From CAWAWP01 sp963841205 (GTDB lineage: Bacteria; Chloroflexota; Ktedonobacteria; Ktedonobacterales; JADMIN01), in NCBI GenBank assembly GCA_963841205.1, contig CAWJCH010000040.1, positions 310,001 to 374,000 of the forward strand: DNA of 64,000 nt, read 5' to 3'. Numbering within the stretch: the stretch's first letter is position 1; each line of letters opens with the position of its first letter. The notes below the pieces were generated by a model that saw only the letters and a list, made by a program, of their open reading frames with translations, ran no database searches and was not told the origin of the DNA. Made by a program: the position numbers and the translations under genes. This document shows positions 8,437-16,964 of the stretch, piece by piece.

Positions 8437-10329
8437 TCAGCGGGAGCGGCCGAGACGCGAGCGCGCGAGGCCGCCGAGGAGGCGCACCTCGTCGATGCGC
8501 AGGAGGGCGGCGACGGCGAAGTAGACGACGGCGCCGGCAAGGCCGGGCACGAGCAGCAAGAGGGCGTTTCCGCGGGTGGTGGTGGGATCGAAGAGGTGCG
8601 GCGCGAAGGTCGGCAGGATTTGGAGGAGCCCAACGCAGGTGAAGGTCATCGCGGCGCCGGCGAGCAGGATGCGGCCAATGCTGGAGGCGAGGTCGCGCAT
8701 GCCGAGGTTGCCGATGGCAAGGGTCAGCAGGATGAAGAGGATCAGTGCATGGCTGCTGTTCTTGGCGGTGTCGCCGAAGGCGAGGGCGGGCATGCCGATG
8801 GAGCTCACGAACGGCACGGCGACGGCGACGTACGCGAGGATCGAGACGACGCCGACGATGTTAGGGATCAGGGTATTCTTCCGCGAGTAGAAGGCAGCGA
8901 TGAGGAGCTGATCGGCGGCGATGAAGGGCAGCTCGTAGCCGTAATTCTGGACGGCGAGGGCGTTGCGGATGGTGCAGCCCTGGTTGCAGCTGCCGTGCTG
9001 GAAGAGCAGCGAGACGATGGGCACGCGGAGGGTGATCAGGCCGACGGCGGCGGGGACCATCAAGAGCAGGCCGAGGCGGAGGCCCATGCGGAGGGTGCGC
9101 TTGAAGGCGGTGAGGTCGTTGGTGGAGGCGGCTGAGGTGAGGGCGGGGAGGACGGCGAAGGTGAGCGCGGCGGCAACCAGGCCAACGGGGAACTGGATCA
9201 GGACGGTGCCGCTCTGGAGCGCGGTGGCATTGGCCGGTGCGCCGCCAGAGGTGCGCCCGATCAGGCTGACGTCGAGGTTCTGGTAGAGGACGCTGATGAT
9301 GAGGCCGGCGGCGATGGGGATGTAGAGTTTGAAGATCTGGCGCACGGCGGGATGGTTGAGATCGAGGACCGGGCGCCAGACGACGCTGATGCGGCGGAGG
9401 CCGGGCAGGCAGATCAGGAATTCGCCGAGGGAGCCGAGCGCGAAGCCTACGGCGAGGCCACCGGCGCCGATGGTGCGGGCGTGCGTTACGGCAGTGGAGA
9501 CGGAGCCGGAATGCACCAGGGCGTCGAGGGGAACGCCGAGCTGGACGCCCGCGGCGAAGAGCGTGATGAGGCCGACGAGGATGACGCCGACGTGCTGCGC
9601 GCCGGTGGCGAAGGCGGGATAGGCGGATTGGCGGGTGGCGTAGAGGATCGCCGAGGTGACGGCGTAGAGACCGAGGCCGAAGAGACCGAGCGCGCCGATG
9701 CGGACGAGCAGGACGGTGAGTTGCTGCGCGGAGGTGGGGTAGTTGGGCACCTCGAAGGGGATGAGGATTGGGGCGATGAAGAAGAGAGCGAGGACGGCGA
9801 GGGCCATCACGATGAGGACGACGTTAGCGACGGTGCTGTAGATGCGGCGGAGGTCGTCGTTCTGGTGGGGGGCAGAATGATCGACGAAGGTGGGGATCAA
9901 CGCGCCGGAGACGGAGCCGCCAACGAGGAGATCGCTGACCTGTTGGATCGGGCGCAGGGCGATGACGAAGGCGCCGCTGCCGATCGGGAAGAAGAAGGCG
10001 TTGAGGACGGTGATGCGGACGAAGCCGAGGATGCTGCTGAGGAGCTGCCCAACGGCGATGATGCCCGCCGTCGCGACGATTCGCCGTTCGCGCTGGCCTT
10101 GCTGCGCCGCCTGCTGCGCGGCGCTCGATGCGAATACGTCTGCCTCGTCGAGGGTGAGAGTTGAGGTGAGGGCCAGATCGGGTGAGCCTTCGAGCGCGAA
10201 CGCCTCGGTTGGGGCTGCCGCTGGCGAGATGACGATGTGTCGCTCGCCGTCAGCCGTTCCCGCGCCCGCCACCAGCGCCTCGCTCGGAGAATCAGGCGTT
10301 GGGATCGATCGTTTCCGGCGCAGGGGCAT
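8437..10329 (-). CDS. murJ: Lipid II flippase MurJ/MviN
   Basis: MurJ flips lipid-linked peptidoglycan precursor across the cytoplasmic membrane and belongs to the MOP exporter superfamily. The 630-residue product has an extra hydrophilic N-terminus of about 80 residues, then about fourteen hydrophobic segments starting at IVATAGIIAVGQLLSSILGF. Characteristic features include GSGAFVIALRPIQQVSDLL in the first repeat and a PFIAADQLLIAAFYSRKNT stretch in the second. Its first codons overlap the end of the heptose adenylyltransferase gene by 38 bases, so it is the last gene of a four-gene envelope operon. A wider lipid-linked oligosaccharide flippase role is possible given these neighbours. Confidence 0.93.
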   Translation of the reverse strand: MPLRRKRSIPTPDSPSEALVAGAGTADGERHIVISPAAAPTEAFALEGSPDLALTSTLTLDEADVFASSAAQQAAQQGQRERRIVATAGIIAVGQLLSSILGFVRITVLNAFFFPIGSGAFVIALRPIQQVSDLLVGGSVSGALIPTFVDHSAPHQNDDLRRIYSTVANVVLIVMALAVLALFFIAPILIPFEVPNYPTSAQQLTVLLVRIGALGLFGLGLYAVTSAILYATRQSAYPAFATGAQHVGVILVGLITLFAAGVQLGVPLDALVHSGSVSTAVTHARTIGAGGLAVGFALGSLGEFLICLPGLRRISVVWRPVLDLNHPAVRQIFKLYIPIAAGLIISVLYQNLDVSLIGRTSGGAPANATALQSGTVLIQFPVGLVAAALTFAVLPALTSAASTNDLTAFKRTLRMGLRLGLLLMVPAAVGLITLRVPIVSLLFQHGSCNQGCTIRNALAVQNYGYELPFIAADQLLIAAFYSRKNTLIPNIVGVVSILAYVAVAVPFVSSIGMPALAFGDTAKNSSHALILFILLTLAIGNLGMRDLASSIGRILLAGAAMTFTCVGLLQILPTFAPHLFDPTTTRGNALLLLVPGLAGAVVYFAVAALLRIDEVRLLGGLARSRLGRSR

Positions 10330-10891
10330 ATCGACTCACTATTCGTTGTATCAGTTCGGTGGTTGAGTGGCCGGGAAGATAGGGCAACAGCGTCAACGCG
10401 CCGCCGTAGTCCGCAACGACCGCGGCTTCGGGGAGGCGGGAGCCGAGTCCGACGAGCGCGGGCGGCGCGCCGGGAGCGCCGGCGAGCGCGCGACGCAGCG
10501 CCTCGGCGTCGAGGAAGATCGGCTCGGTCGAGCCGCCGGCGTAGTCCGCGCCCTTGACGTAAATCGCCGGTCGCAGCACGGCCACCAACGACTCCGCCGT
10601 ATTCTCCCCGAAGATGGTCACGTAGTCAATGCAGGCGAGCGCGGCCAGGACCTCCGCGCGCTCACCTTGCGGTGTGATCGGGCGCGAAGGGCCCTTGAGG
10701 TGGCGCGCGGATTCATCGCTGTTGAGGCAGACGACGAGGAGGTCGCCCAGCGTGCGCGCCTGCTGGAGATAAGTGACGTGGCCGAGATGTAAAAGGTCAA
10801 AGATGCCGTTGGTGCAGACGGCGTGCGCCCCCCGTGCCTGACGCTCGGCGACGATCCCGGCGAGGGTGGCGCGGTCGACGATTTCGCCCAT
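10292..10891 (-). CDS. rfaE2: D-glycero-beta-D-manno-heptose 1-phosphate adenylyltransferase
   Basis: This nucleotidyltransferase would make ADP-heptose from heptose-1-phosphate and ATP. The 199-residue sequence has the cytidylyltransferase-type signature GIFDLLHLGHVTYLQQA (HLGH motif near residue 37), CLNSDESARHLKGPSRPI and VKGADY. A Pro/Ala-rich insertion near residues 125-155 separates it from the C-terminal PYLPGHSTTELIQRI motif, which is typical of the family. It starts 5 bases after the stop of the matching kinase gene. In E. coli the two activities are fused in HldE; here they are separate adjacent genes. Confidence 0.9.
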   Translation of the reverse strand: MGEIVDRATLAGIVAERQARGAHAVCTNGIFDLLHLGHVTYLQQARTLGDLLVVCLNSDESARHLKGPSRPITPQGERAEVLAALACIDYVTIFGENTAESLVAVLRPAIYVKGADYAGGSTEPIFLDAEALRRALAGAPGAPPALVGLGSRLPEAAVVADYGGALTLLPYLPGHSTTELIQRIVSRYAPAPETIDPNA

Positions 10892-10896
10892 AGGGT

Positions 10897-12006
10897 TTAC
10901 GCCTCGACCAGCGAGTGCACGGCCGTGGTCAGTTCGTCGGGGGTGTTGGAGGCGCAGCCGAAGCGACGCACGACGAGTCCCGCGGCGATGTTGGAGAGCG
11001 TGGCGGCCTCGGTCATGGTGGCGCCGGCGACGAGGGCGAGGGTGAAGGTCGCCGCGACGGTGTCGCCCGCGCCGGTGGGGTCTGCGACCTCGGTGAGGTT
11101 GGAGGCGGGGATGTGGATGGGGGACTGGCCGCGCTCGAAGAGGCTCATGCCCTCGCTGCCACGGGTGATCAGGACGGCCTGGGCCCGCGTCTCGTCCAGC
11201 AGGCGGGCGCCCGCCGCTTCGAGCGATGGGGTATCGGTGATGCGCACGCCGAGCGTCGCCTCGGCCTCGGGCTGGTTCGGCGTGAGAGCGGTGACGCCGC
11301 GGAAGCGCGCGAGGTCGCCATGCGAATCGACCACGACGATCTTGCCGAGCGCGGTGGCGGTGGGCACGCAGGCTTCGATGATGGCGGGGTTGATGACGCC
11401 GTTCTCGTAGTCGGAGAGGATCAGGGCGTCGACGGTGGGGATGACGTCACGCAAGTAGGCGACGATCTGGCGGACGCAATCTTCGCCGAGGTCGGAGGAG
11501 TCGATGCGATCGAGCCGCACGATCTGCTGCTGCACGACCTGCGTGCCGCCGGCGAGGATGCGCATCTTGGTCGAGGTGGGTCGCCCCGGCTCGCTGACGA
11601 GTCCGTCCATCGAGATGCCGAATTCGGTCAGCCGCCCGCGGAGCTGCTCGCCGGAGGTGTCTTCACCGACGAAGCCCGCTAGGAAGACATCGGCGCCGAG
11701 GGTGCGCGCGTTGACGGCGGGGTTGGTGGCGCCGCCGGGCACGGTGAACTGCTCACGATGGGTGAGGACGAGCACCGGCGCCTCGCGCGAGATGCGACTT
11801 GGGCTGCCGACGAGGTATTCGTCGGCCACCATGTCGCCGACGACGAGCACGCGCTGGCCCTTAAAGCGGGCGATGATATCCAGCAGGCGCGAGCGCAGCG
11901 GGCGCTCGACATTCCCGGCGCCGTCGGCGGGACCCTGGCCATTGGAGGATACTGCGTCGGCGGCGGGTAACTGTATCTCATCAGACGGTCGCTCGACCCG
12001 AATCAC
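10897..12006 (-). CDS. rfaE1: Heptose-7-phosphate kinase (RfaE1-type PfkB sugar kinase)
   Basis: RfaE1 phosphorylates D-glycero-D-manno-heptose 7-phosphate at C1 on the route to ADP-heptose. The 369-residue product has the ribokinase fold: VLVVGDMVADEYLVG at the N-terminus, the substrate motif PGGATNPAVNARTLGADV, and the catalytic DPTGAGDTVAATF near the C-terminus. The GTG start at 12006 overlaps the TGA of the glycosyltransferase gene (GTGA) and has GGGAGAGG upstream; the longer open frame runs antisense-like through that neighbour and was rejected. About 45 polar residues precede the kinase core. The exact sugar is inferred from the neighbouring adenylyltransferase. Confidence 0.9.
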   Translation of the reverse strand: MIRVERPSDEIQLPAADAVSSNGQGPADGAGNVERPLRSRLLDIIARFKGQRVLVVGDMVADEYLVGSPSRISREAPVLVLTHREQFTVPGGATNPAVNARTLGADVFLAGFVGEDTSGEQLRGRLTEFGISMDGLVSEPGRPTSTKMRILAGGTQVVQQQIVRLDRIDSSDLGEDCVRQIVAYLRDVIPTVDALILSDYENGVINPAIIEACVPTATALGKIVVVDSHGDLARFRGVTALTPNQPEAEATLGVRITDTPSLEAAGARLLDETRAQAVLITRGSEGMSLFERGQSPIHIPASNLTEVADPTGAGDTVAATFTLALVAGATMTEAATLSNIAAGLVVRRFGCASNTPDELTTAVHSLVEA

Positions 12007-12848
12007 GTAGACCTCTCCCGTGTTGCTGGCACACGACTCAAGCGAACGGCGGCAACGTGCCACAGCATCAGCGCCCCGAAATGTGGCAACGCCATCATAC
12101 GCCGCCACCGCCAGGGTTGTCTCACCAGGCGATAGAGCCACTCCAGGCCGAGGCGTCGCAGCCAGCGCGGGGCGCGCGGGGCGGTCCCGGCGGCGAAGTC
12201 GAGCGCACCACCGACACCGATGGCGACAGCCACGGGCAGCCGGTCGCGGTGAGCAGCGATCCATCGCTCCTGCGCGGGGTTGCCGAAGGCCACGAAGAGC
12301 AGGTCGAGGGGCGCGGCACCGATGGCGGCCAGCACGTCCTCGGCGTCGGCCGGAGCGGGCGAGCCTGCTAGGCTATCGATGTGGAGGCTGGTTGGATGCC
12401 GCGCGGAGAGACGGCGGGCGGCTTCGGCGGCGACGCCGGGAGCGGCTCCCAGCAGGAACACGCGCACGTTCGGGATGGTTGCTTCAGCGGCGATGGCTTC
12501 GAGGAGATCTACGCCGGTGACGCGCTCGGGAAGGGGCGAGCCGAGCAGGTGCGCGGCCCAGACGATGCCGATGCCGTCTGGCACGACGAGATCGGCGGCG
12601 TGGACAATCGCGCGGAGGTGAGGATCGCGGCGGGCGGCCATCGCCATTTCGGGGTTGAGCGTGACGATCTGGCGGGCGGCCGGGGCGGGATCGCCGCGGC
12701 GGAGCGTGGCGCGGCGACGCTCGACGGCGGAGGCGACCCAAGCGAGGGTTTGGGCCGTCGTCACGGCGTCTACGGGCAAGCCGAGGACATCGATGCGTGA
12801 AGGGTCAGTGAGTAGGGCTGTGGTGGGAGGATGGTCTGAAGTGGGCAC
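12003..12848 (-). CDS. tagA: WecG/TagA/CpsF family glycosyltransferase
   Basis: GT26 enzymes of this family transfer ManNAc or ManNAcA onto undecaprenyl-linked sugars for teichoic acid linkage units or enterobacterial common antigen. The 281-residue product has IDVLGLPVDAVT, the catalytic-loop region TLNPEMAMAARRDPHLRAIV followed by ADLVVPDGIGIVW, a ARRLSARHP segment, and GNPAQERWIAAHRDRLP near the C-terminus. A GTG start is chosen with GAGG 6 bases upstream; the frame is open for 393 more codons upstream, but that sequence is a shadow of larE. It is the first gene of the tagA-rfaE1-rfaE2-murJ operon and is divergent from larE. The acceptor and sugar are unknown. Confidence 0.9.
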   Translation of the reverse strand: MPTSDHPPTTALLTDPSRIDVLGLPVDAVTTAQTLAWVASAVERRRATLRRGDPAPAARQIVTLNPEMAMAARRDPHLRAIVHAADLVVPDGIGIVWAAHLLGSPLPERVTGVDLLEAIAAEATIPNVRVFLLGAAPGVAAEAARRLSARHPTSLHIDSLAGSPAPADAEDVLAAIGAAPLDLLFVAFGNPAQERWIAAHRDRLPVAVAIGVGGALDFAAGTAPRAPRWLRRLGLEWLYRLVRQPWRWRRMMALPHFGALMLWHVAAVRLSRVPATRERST

Positions 12849-12985
12849 GGTGGACCTCGCCGGCGATGTCTGCGCAGGATGCCCGCCAAGTATAGCATTC
12901 GCCGCGGTTTGACTGGCCTCGGCGGAGCCGCGTAAGATGCAACGGTTGGCCAATTCTTGGCCACTGGACGAGGACGGGATAGCGC

Positions 12986-13945
12986 ATGCGCGAACTTCAG
13001 GAGCGGGACGAGTCGCTGGTTGACCATGGCGAGCCAGAGGATACGACGCGTGCGCTCGCGCAAGGTCGGGCCGATGAGACTGCGCATGAGATGCCGGATG
13101 CTCTAGCGGCGAAGCACGATCGGCTGCGAGGGATTCTGCGCGAGCTGGGGTCGGTGCTGGTGGCGTACTCGGGTGGGGTGGATAGCGCGCTACTGCTGAA
13201 GGTGGCGGCGGAGACACTTGGCGAGTGGGCGGTGGGCGCGCTAGCCACCTCGGCGGCGTACGACGAGGAGGAGACGGCGGAGGCCCTGCGCACGGCGGAG
13301 GCGATGGGCGCGCACGTAGTGCGGGTAGAGACGCGCGAGTTGGATGATCCGCGTTATGTGGCGAACGCAGCCGACCGCTGCTATTTCTGCAAGACCGAGC
13401 TATTCGACGAGCTAGAGCCGCTGCGCGAGCGGTTGGAGCTGGCGCACGTCGTCTATGGCATGAACGTGGACGATCGCGGCGACTGGCGTCCGGGGCAGCG
13501 CGCGGCGCGAGAGCGTGGGGTGCGCGCGCCGCTGGACGAGGCGGGATTCGGCAAGGACGACATTCGCGCGCTGGCGCGGCAGCTCGGCGTGCCGGTGTGG
13601 GACAAGCCTGCGATGGCGTGCTACTCGTCGCGCATCCCGTACGGAACCCCGGTGACAGCGGAGGCGCTCTCGCGGATCGGGCGGGCCGAGCGTGCGCTGC
13701 GCAAGCTGGGGTTCGCGCAGATACGGGTGCGCCACCACGACGCGGTGGCGCGGATCGAGCTGGCGCCGGGCGATTTCGCGCGGGTGTTGGACGATGCGGT
13801 GCGCGCGGCGGTGGTGGAGGCGGTGCGCGCGGCGGGGTATACGTACGTCGCGCTCGACCTGCAGGGCTATCGCACGGGCTCGCTGAACGAGGCGCTGCTG
13901 CGCCCAATCGCCCATTCCTCCGCCGCGCCAGGCAGCCAAGGCTAG
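12986..13945 (+). CDS. larE: LarE-type ATP-dependent sacrificial sulfur transferase
   Basis: LarE inserts sulfur into the nickel-pincer cofactor of lactate racemase-type enzymes, donating it from its own cysteine or an iron-sulfur cluster. The 319-residue protein has the PP-loop SGGVDS at residues 62-67 and the typical RCYFCKTEL motif. The key cysteine Cys212 lies in MACYSSRIPYG, the position that corresponds to the sacrificial Cys176 of Lactobacillus LarE. The first 40 residues are an extra acidic tail; a later ATG (residue 36) would remove it but lacks a ribosome-binding site. No larA, larB or larC is present in this window. It is transcribed divergently from the envelope operon. Confidence 0.9.
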   Translation: MRELQERDESLVDHGEPEDTTRALAQGRADETAHEMPDALAAKHDRLRGILRELGSVLVAYSGGVDSALLLKVAAETLGEWAVGALATSAAYDEEETAEALRTAEAMGAHVVRVETRELDDPRYVANAADRCYFCKTELFDELEPLRERLELAHVVYGMNVDDRGDWRPGQRAARERGVRAPLDEAGFGKDDIRALARQLGVPVWDKPAMACYSSRIPYGTPVTAEALSRIGRAERALRKLGFAQIRVRHHDAVARIELAPGDFARVLDDAVRAAVVEAVRAAGYTYVALDLQGYRTGSLNEALLRPIAHSSAAPGSQG

Positions 13946-14118
13946 GTTCGTGTGCACACACGCTCCAATAGACGTGGCGAGGACGCGAGGGAAAATCCCG
14001 CTCCGTGCGGCGTTGTATCCTTCCCAACGTTCACCTCGACTCCCGCCTCGCGGCCCCTTCCCTCGCAGGGAGGGTGGGGTCCCCCAAGCACAGGGGTCTG
14101 TAGGGGTCGGGTCGATCC

Positions 14119-14147
14119 TTGCGCACCCTCGCGTGCCGTGCTATACT
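14119..14147 (+). promoter_or_regulatory. Sigma70-type promoter
   Basis: TTGCGC is followed after 17 bases by TATACT. The predicted transcript would start near 14154 and run through about 510 untranslated bases to the molybdoenzyme gene. Confidence 0.5.
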
Positions 14148-14468
14148 TCGACTAGAACATAAATTCTGCGTTTCGCCTCGTTAGTCCGTCCCCTCTAACC
14201 CCCCCGAGTAGCGCATTTCCGATGTCCGCTTCGTGCGTACGGTGCTGTGATTCCACCTTCTCCGCCCCATATGAGGACGATCAAATCGAAAAAGCGGAAG
14301 GAAACGGAAATGGCCAAAGCACTCCGAATCCCCAAGAAATGAGGGATTCCCTTCACCAATGATCCCCCAAACCCGCAGCAATTGCGGTTTCCGCCCCCTC
14401 AGCCCCGGCCGCTCCTCTAGTAGTACCGATTTCCTCCTGGGCTGTTGGCGCTCGCGTCGCAGGATTGG

Positions 14469-14488
14469 CCCCGGCCTTCAGGCCAGGG
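14469..14488 (-). repeat. REP-like hairpin, copy 1
   Basis: On the minus strand it reads CCCTGGCCTGAAGGCCGGGG, followed by CCAATCC. It is the same element as the copies at 20653, 45684 and 54498, in opposite orientation. Confidence 0.6.
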
Positions 14489-14667
14489 AGCGGCATCACC
14501 CCTGCCAACTCGCCGCCACATGATAAAAAACGCGCGACACCTTCAAAGCCCCTTGAAACCTGCGTAGACCCGTCCTCTGCGCTCTTCAGCCCTCGTCATG
14601 CGCTACAATGAGCGATGCGCGGCGCGATGAGGCGCGACAGCGATATCCCACCCGAGGAGGCCCGGCC

Positions 14668-15447
14668 ATGGCGAGTTCGGCAAAGGCGTCGAAGCGCTGG
14701 GTGATGCCCAAGCTCTGGGCCGACTGGAAGCCGTTCGGCGCGGGCGAGCAGAAGCCGCACCACTTCACCGAGATGGCGAAGACGGCGTGGGAGAACCGAC
14801 GGCATCCGCTCTACGCCTGGAACATCCTCAACAACGGCTGCTGCGACGGCTGCGCGCTCGGCACGACGGGCATGCGCGACTGGACGATGTCCGGCATTCA
14901 CCTCTGCACGGTGCGGCTGAACCTGCTGAAGCTCAACACGATGGACGCGATGCCGTGGGAGCGGCTGCGCGACGACCTCGACGGGCTGCGGTCCCTTTCC
15001 AGCAAGGAGCTGCGCAATCTGGGGCGGCTGCCATACCCGATGGTGCGGCAGCGCGGCGAAGCAGGCTTCACGCGGGTGACGTGGGACGAGGCGCTAGACC
15101 TGATCGCGGGGCGCATCCGCGGGACGCCGCCTGAGCGGATGGCGTTTTATCTGACCTCGCGCGGTTTGACCAACGAGGTCTACTACGCCGCGCAGAAGGC
15201 GGCGCGCTTCCTGGGGACGAACAACATCGACAACGCGGCGCGGGTCTGCCACTCGCCGAGCACCGTGGGGCTGACGGCGACGCTCGGCGTGGGGGCGTCG
15301 TCGGTCTCGTATAAGGACTGGATCGGGACGGATCTGCTGGTCTTCGTCGGCAGCGACATCGCCAACAATCAGCCGGTCTCGACGAAGTATCTCTACTACG
15401 CCAAGCAGCAGGGCGCGAAGCTGGCGGTCGATCAATCCCTATCGTGA
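14668..15447 (+). pseudogene. FdhF/YdeP-like molybdopterin oxidoreductase, N-terminal piece (1 of 3)
   Basis: The first 260 codons encode the N-terminal half of a formate dehydrogenase H / YdeP-type molybdenum enzyme. Cys58, Cys59, Cys62 and Cys80 (NNGCCDGCALG and HLCTVRL) fit an iron-sulfur site, and ARVCHSPSTVGLTATLG with FVGSDIANNQPVS belongs to the molybdopterin-binding domain. The start has GAGGAGG 8 bases upstream. Translation stops at 15447 because of one extra base near 15431: without it the frame reads AVVNPYREPGM and continues into the next piece. The full enzyme would have about 765 residues. This may be a true lesion or a sequencing error. Confidence 0.8.
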
Positions 15448-15454
15448 GCCAGGG

Positions 15455-15979
15455 ATGGTGCGCTACTGGGTGCCGTCGGTGCCGGAGAGCGCGGTGATGG
15501 GCACCAAGCTGATGGACGAGTTCCACCAGATCGCGACGGGGGGCGATATCGCCTACCTCAACGGCACGCTGAAGTACCTAATTGAGCAGGATTGGGTCGA
15601 TCACGCCTTCATCGACGCACACACGACGGGCTGGGATGCGCTGGCAGCGTCCATCGCGGGGCAGGATTGGGAGATGCTGGAGCGACTGAGCGGGGCGAGC
15701 CACGAGGATATGCGCGCCTTCGCGGAGACGATCCATGCGGCGCGGACCGGCATCTTCGTCTGGAGCATGGGCATCACGCAGCATACGTTCGGCGTGCATA
15801 ACGTGCAGGCGATCGTGAATCTGGCGCTCTCGCAGGGCTGGCTTGGCAAGGAGCACTGCGGCGTGGTGCCGATCCGCGGGCACAGCGGCGTGCAGGGCGG
15901 CGCGGAGGTCGGCGCGGTGCCGAACACGTTCCCCGGCGGGAAGACGGTCAACGACGGAAAACGCGGCGAAGCTGGGTGA
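15455..15979 (+). pseudogene. FdhF/YdeP-like molybdopterin oxidoreductase, middle piece (2 of 3)
   Basis: This segment continues the molybdoenzyme in the next frame, from NPYREPGMVRYWVPS through AYLNGTLKYLIEQ, HEDMRAFAETIHAA and VWSMGITQHTFGVHN to PIRGHSGVQGGAEVG and GGKTVND. The motif with GITQH and the following NLALSQGWLG are typical of molybdopterin oxidoreductases. A second single extra base near 15956 ends the frame at 15979. Both lesions are +1 insertions and everything between them is well conserved, with no other stop. The ATG at 15455 is not a real start. Confidence 0.75.
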
Positions 15980-16964
15980 GCTTTGGGGCTTCGAGGTGCC
16001 GGCGTGGAGGGGGCTGCGTGCGGTCGAGATGATCGACGCGGCCTACGACGGCGCGCTCGACGTCTTGTACTGCAGCGGCGGCAACTTCCTCGAAGTGCTG
16101 CCGGAGCCCGACTACGTGCGCGACGCGCTGGGCAAGCCAAAGCTGCGCGTGCACCAAGACATCTACGTGACGACGCAGATGCTCGTGGATCCAAATGAAA
16201 CCGTCGTGCTGCTGCCGGCGGCGACGCGCTACGAGCAGCCGGGGGGCGGCACCGAGACGAGCACGGAGCGGCGCATCATCTTCTCGCCGGAGATTCCGGG
16301 GCCGCGCGTGGGCGAGGCGCGCGGCGAGTGGCAGATCTTCACCGAGCTGGCGGCGCGGGTACATCCCGAGCGGGCAGGGCAGATCGTGTTCAAGGACGCG
16401 CAGGCGATCCGGGCGGAGATCGCACGGGCGGTGCCGTCCTACGCCGGGATCGAGCAGCTGCGCAAGAAGGGCGACTCCGTGCAGTACGGCGGGCGGCTGC
16501 TCTACGAGGGCGGGCGCTTCAACACGCCGGACGGCAAGGGGCATTTCACGACGCTGACGCCGCCGGAATTGTCCTTGCCGGAGGGGCGGTTCATCCTCTC
16601 GACGCGGCGGGGCAAGCAGTTCAACAGCCTGATCCACGCGAAGAAGGATCCGCTGACGGGAGCGGTGCGCGACGCGCTGCTGCTCTCAGCCGAGGATGCC
16701 GCGGCGCTCGGCGTGGCGAATGGCGACGCGGTGGAGGTGCGCAGCGACAACGGCGCGACGATGCGCTGCCATGTGCGTATCGACGCGATCAAGCCGCGCA
16801 ACGTGCAGGCGTTCTGGCCGGAGTGCAATCCGCTGATCCGGCGGCGTGTCTGCGACGTGGCCGCCGGCATCCCCGATTACAACGCGGTGGTGGAGATCAT
16901 GCCGATCCGCGCGGCGGAGGGCGAGTCGGTCCGGGCCGCCAGCGCGCCGGGGGCTACTCTTTGA
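15957..16964 (+). pseudogene. FdhF/YdeP-like molybdopterin oxidoreductase, C-terminal piece (3 of 3)
   Basis: After the second shift the sequence resumes as ENAAKLGELWGFEVP and runs to the natural C-terminus. It contains YCSGGNFLEVLPEPD, VLLPAATRYEQPGGGTET, and the C-terminal molybdopterin-dinucleotide-binding domain with FILSTRRGKQFNS and VQAFWPECNPLIRRR. The stop at 16964 overlaps the convergent folE stop by 11 bases. No dedicated partner subunit or molybdenum cofactor gene is adjacent. Substrate unknown; the YdeP group is linked to acid resistance in E. coli, but that role should not be carried over here. Confidence 0.75.

Larger units (their letters stand above)
13946..14667. other. 720-bp non-coding region with promoter and hairpins
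   Basis: The interval holds a sigma70-type promoter (14119-14147), a GC-rich hairpin CCCTCGCAGGGAGGG near 14060, and a REP-like hairpin at 14469. A ten-residue open frame MAKALRIPKK at 14310-14342 has GGAAGGAAACGG upstream. Much of it is unusually A/C-rich and reads like an untranslated leader. No protein family is recognisable. Confidence 0.45.

Noticed and set aside
14668..16964. Programmed frameshifting in the molybdoenzyme
   Set aside because: No slippery heptamer is present at either site, and both breaks are single extra bases fixed by simple deletion.
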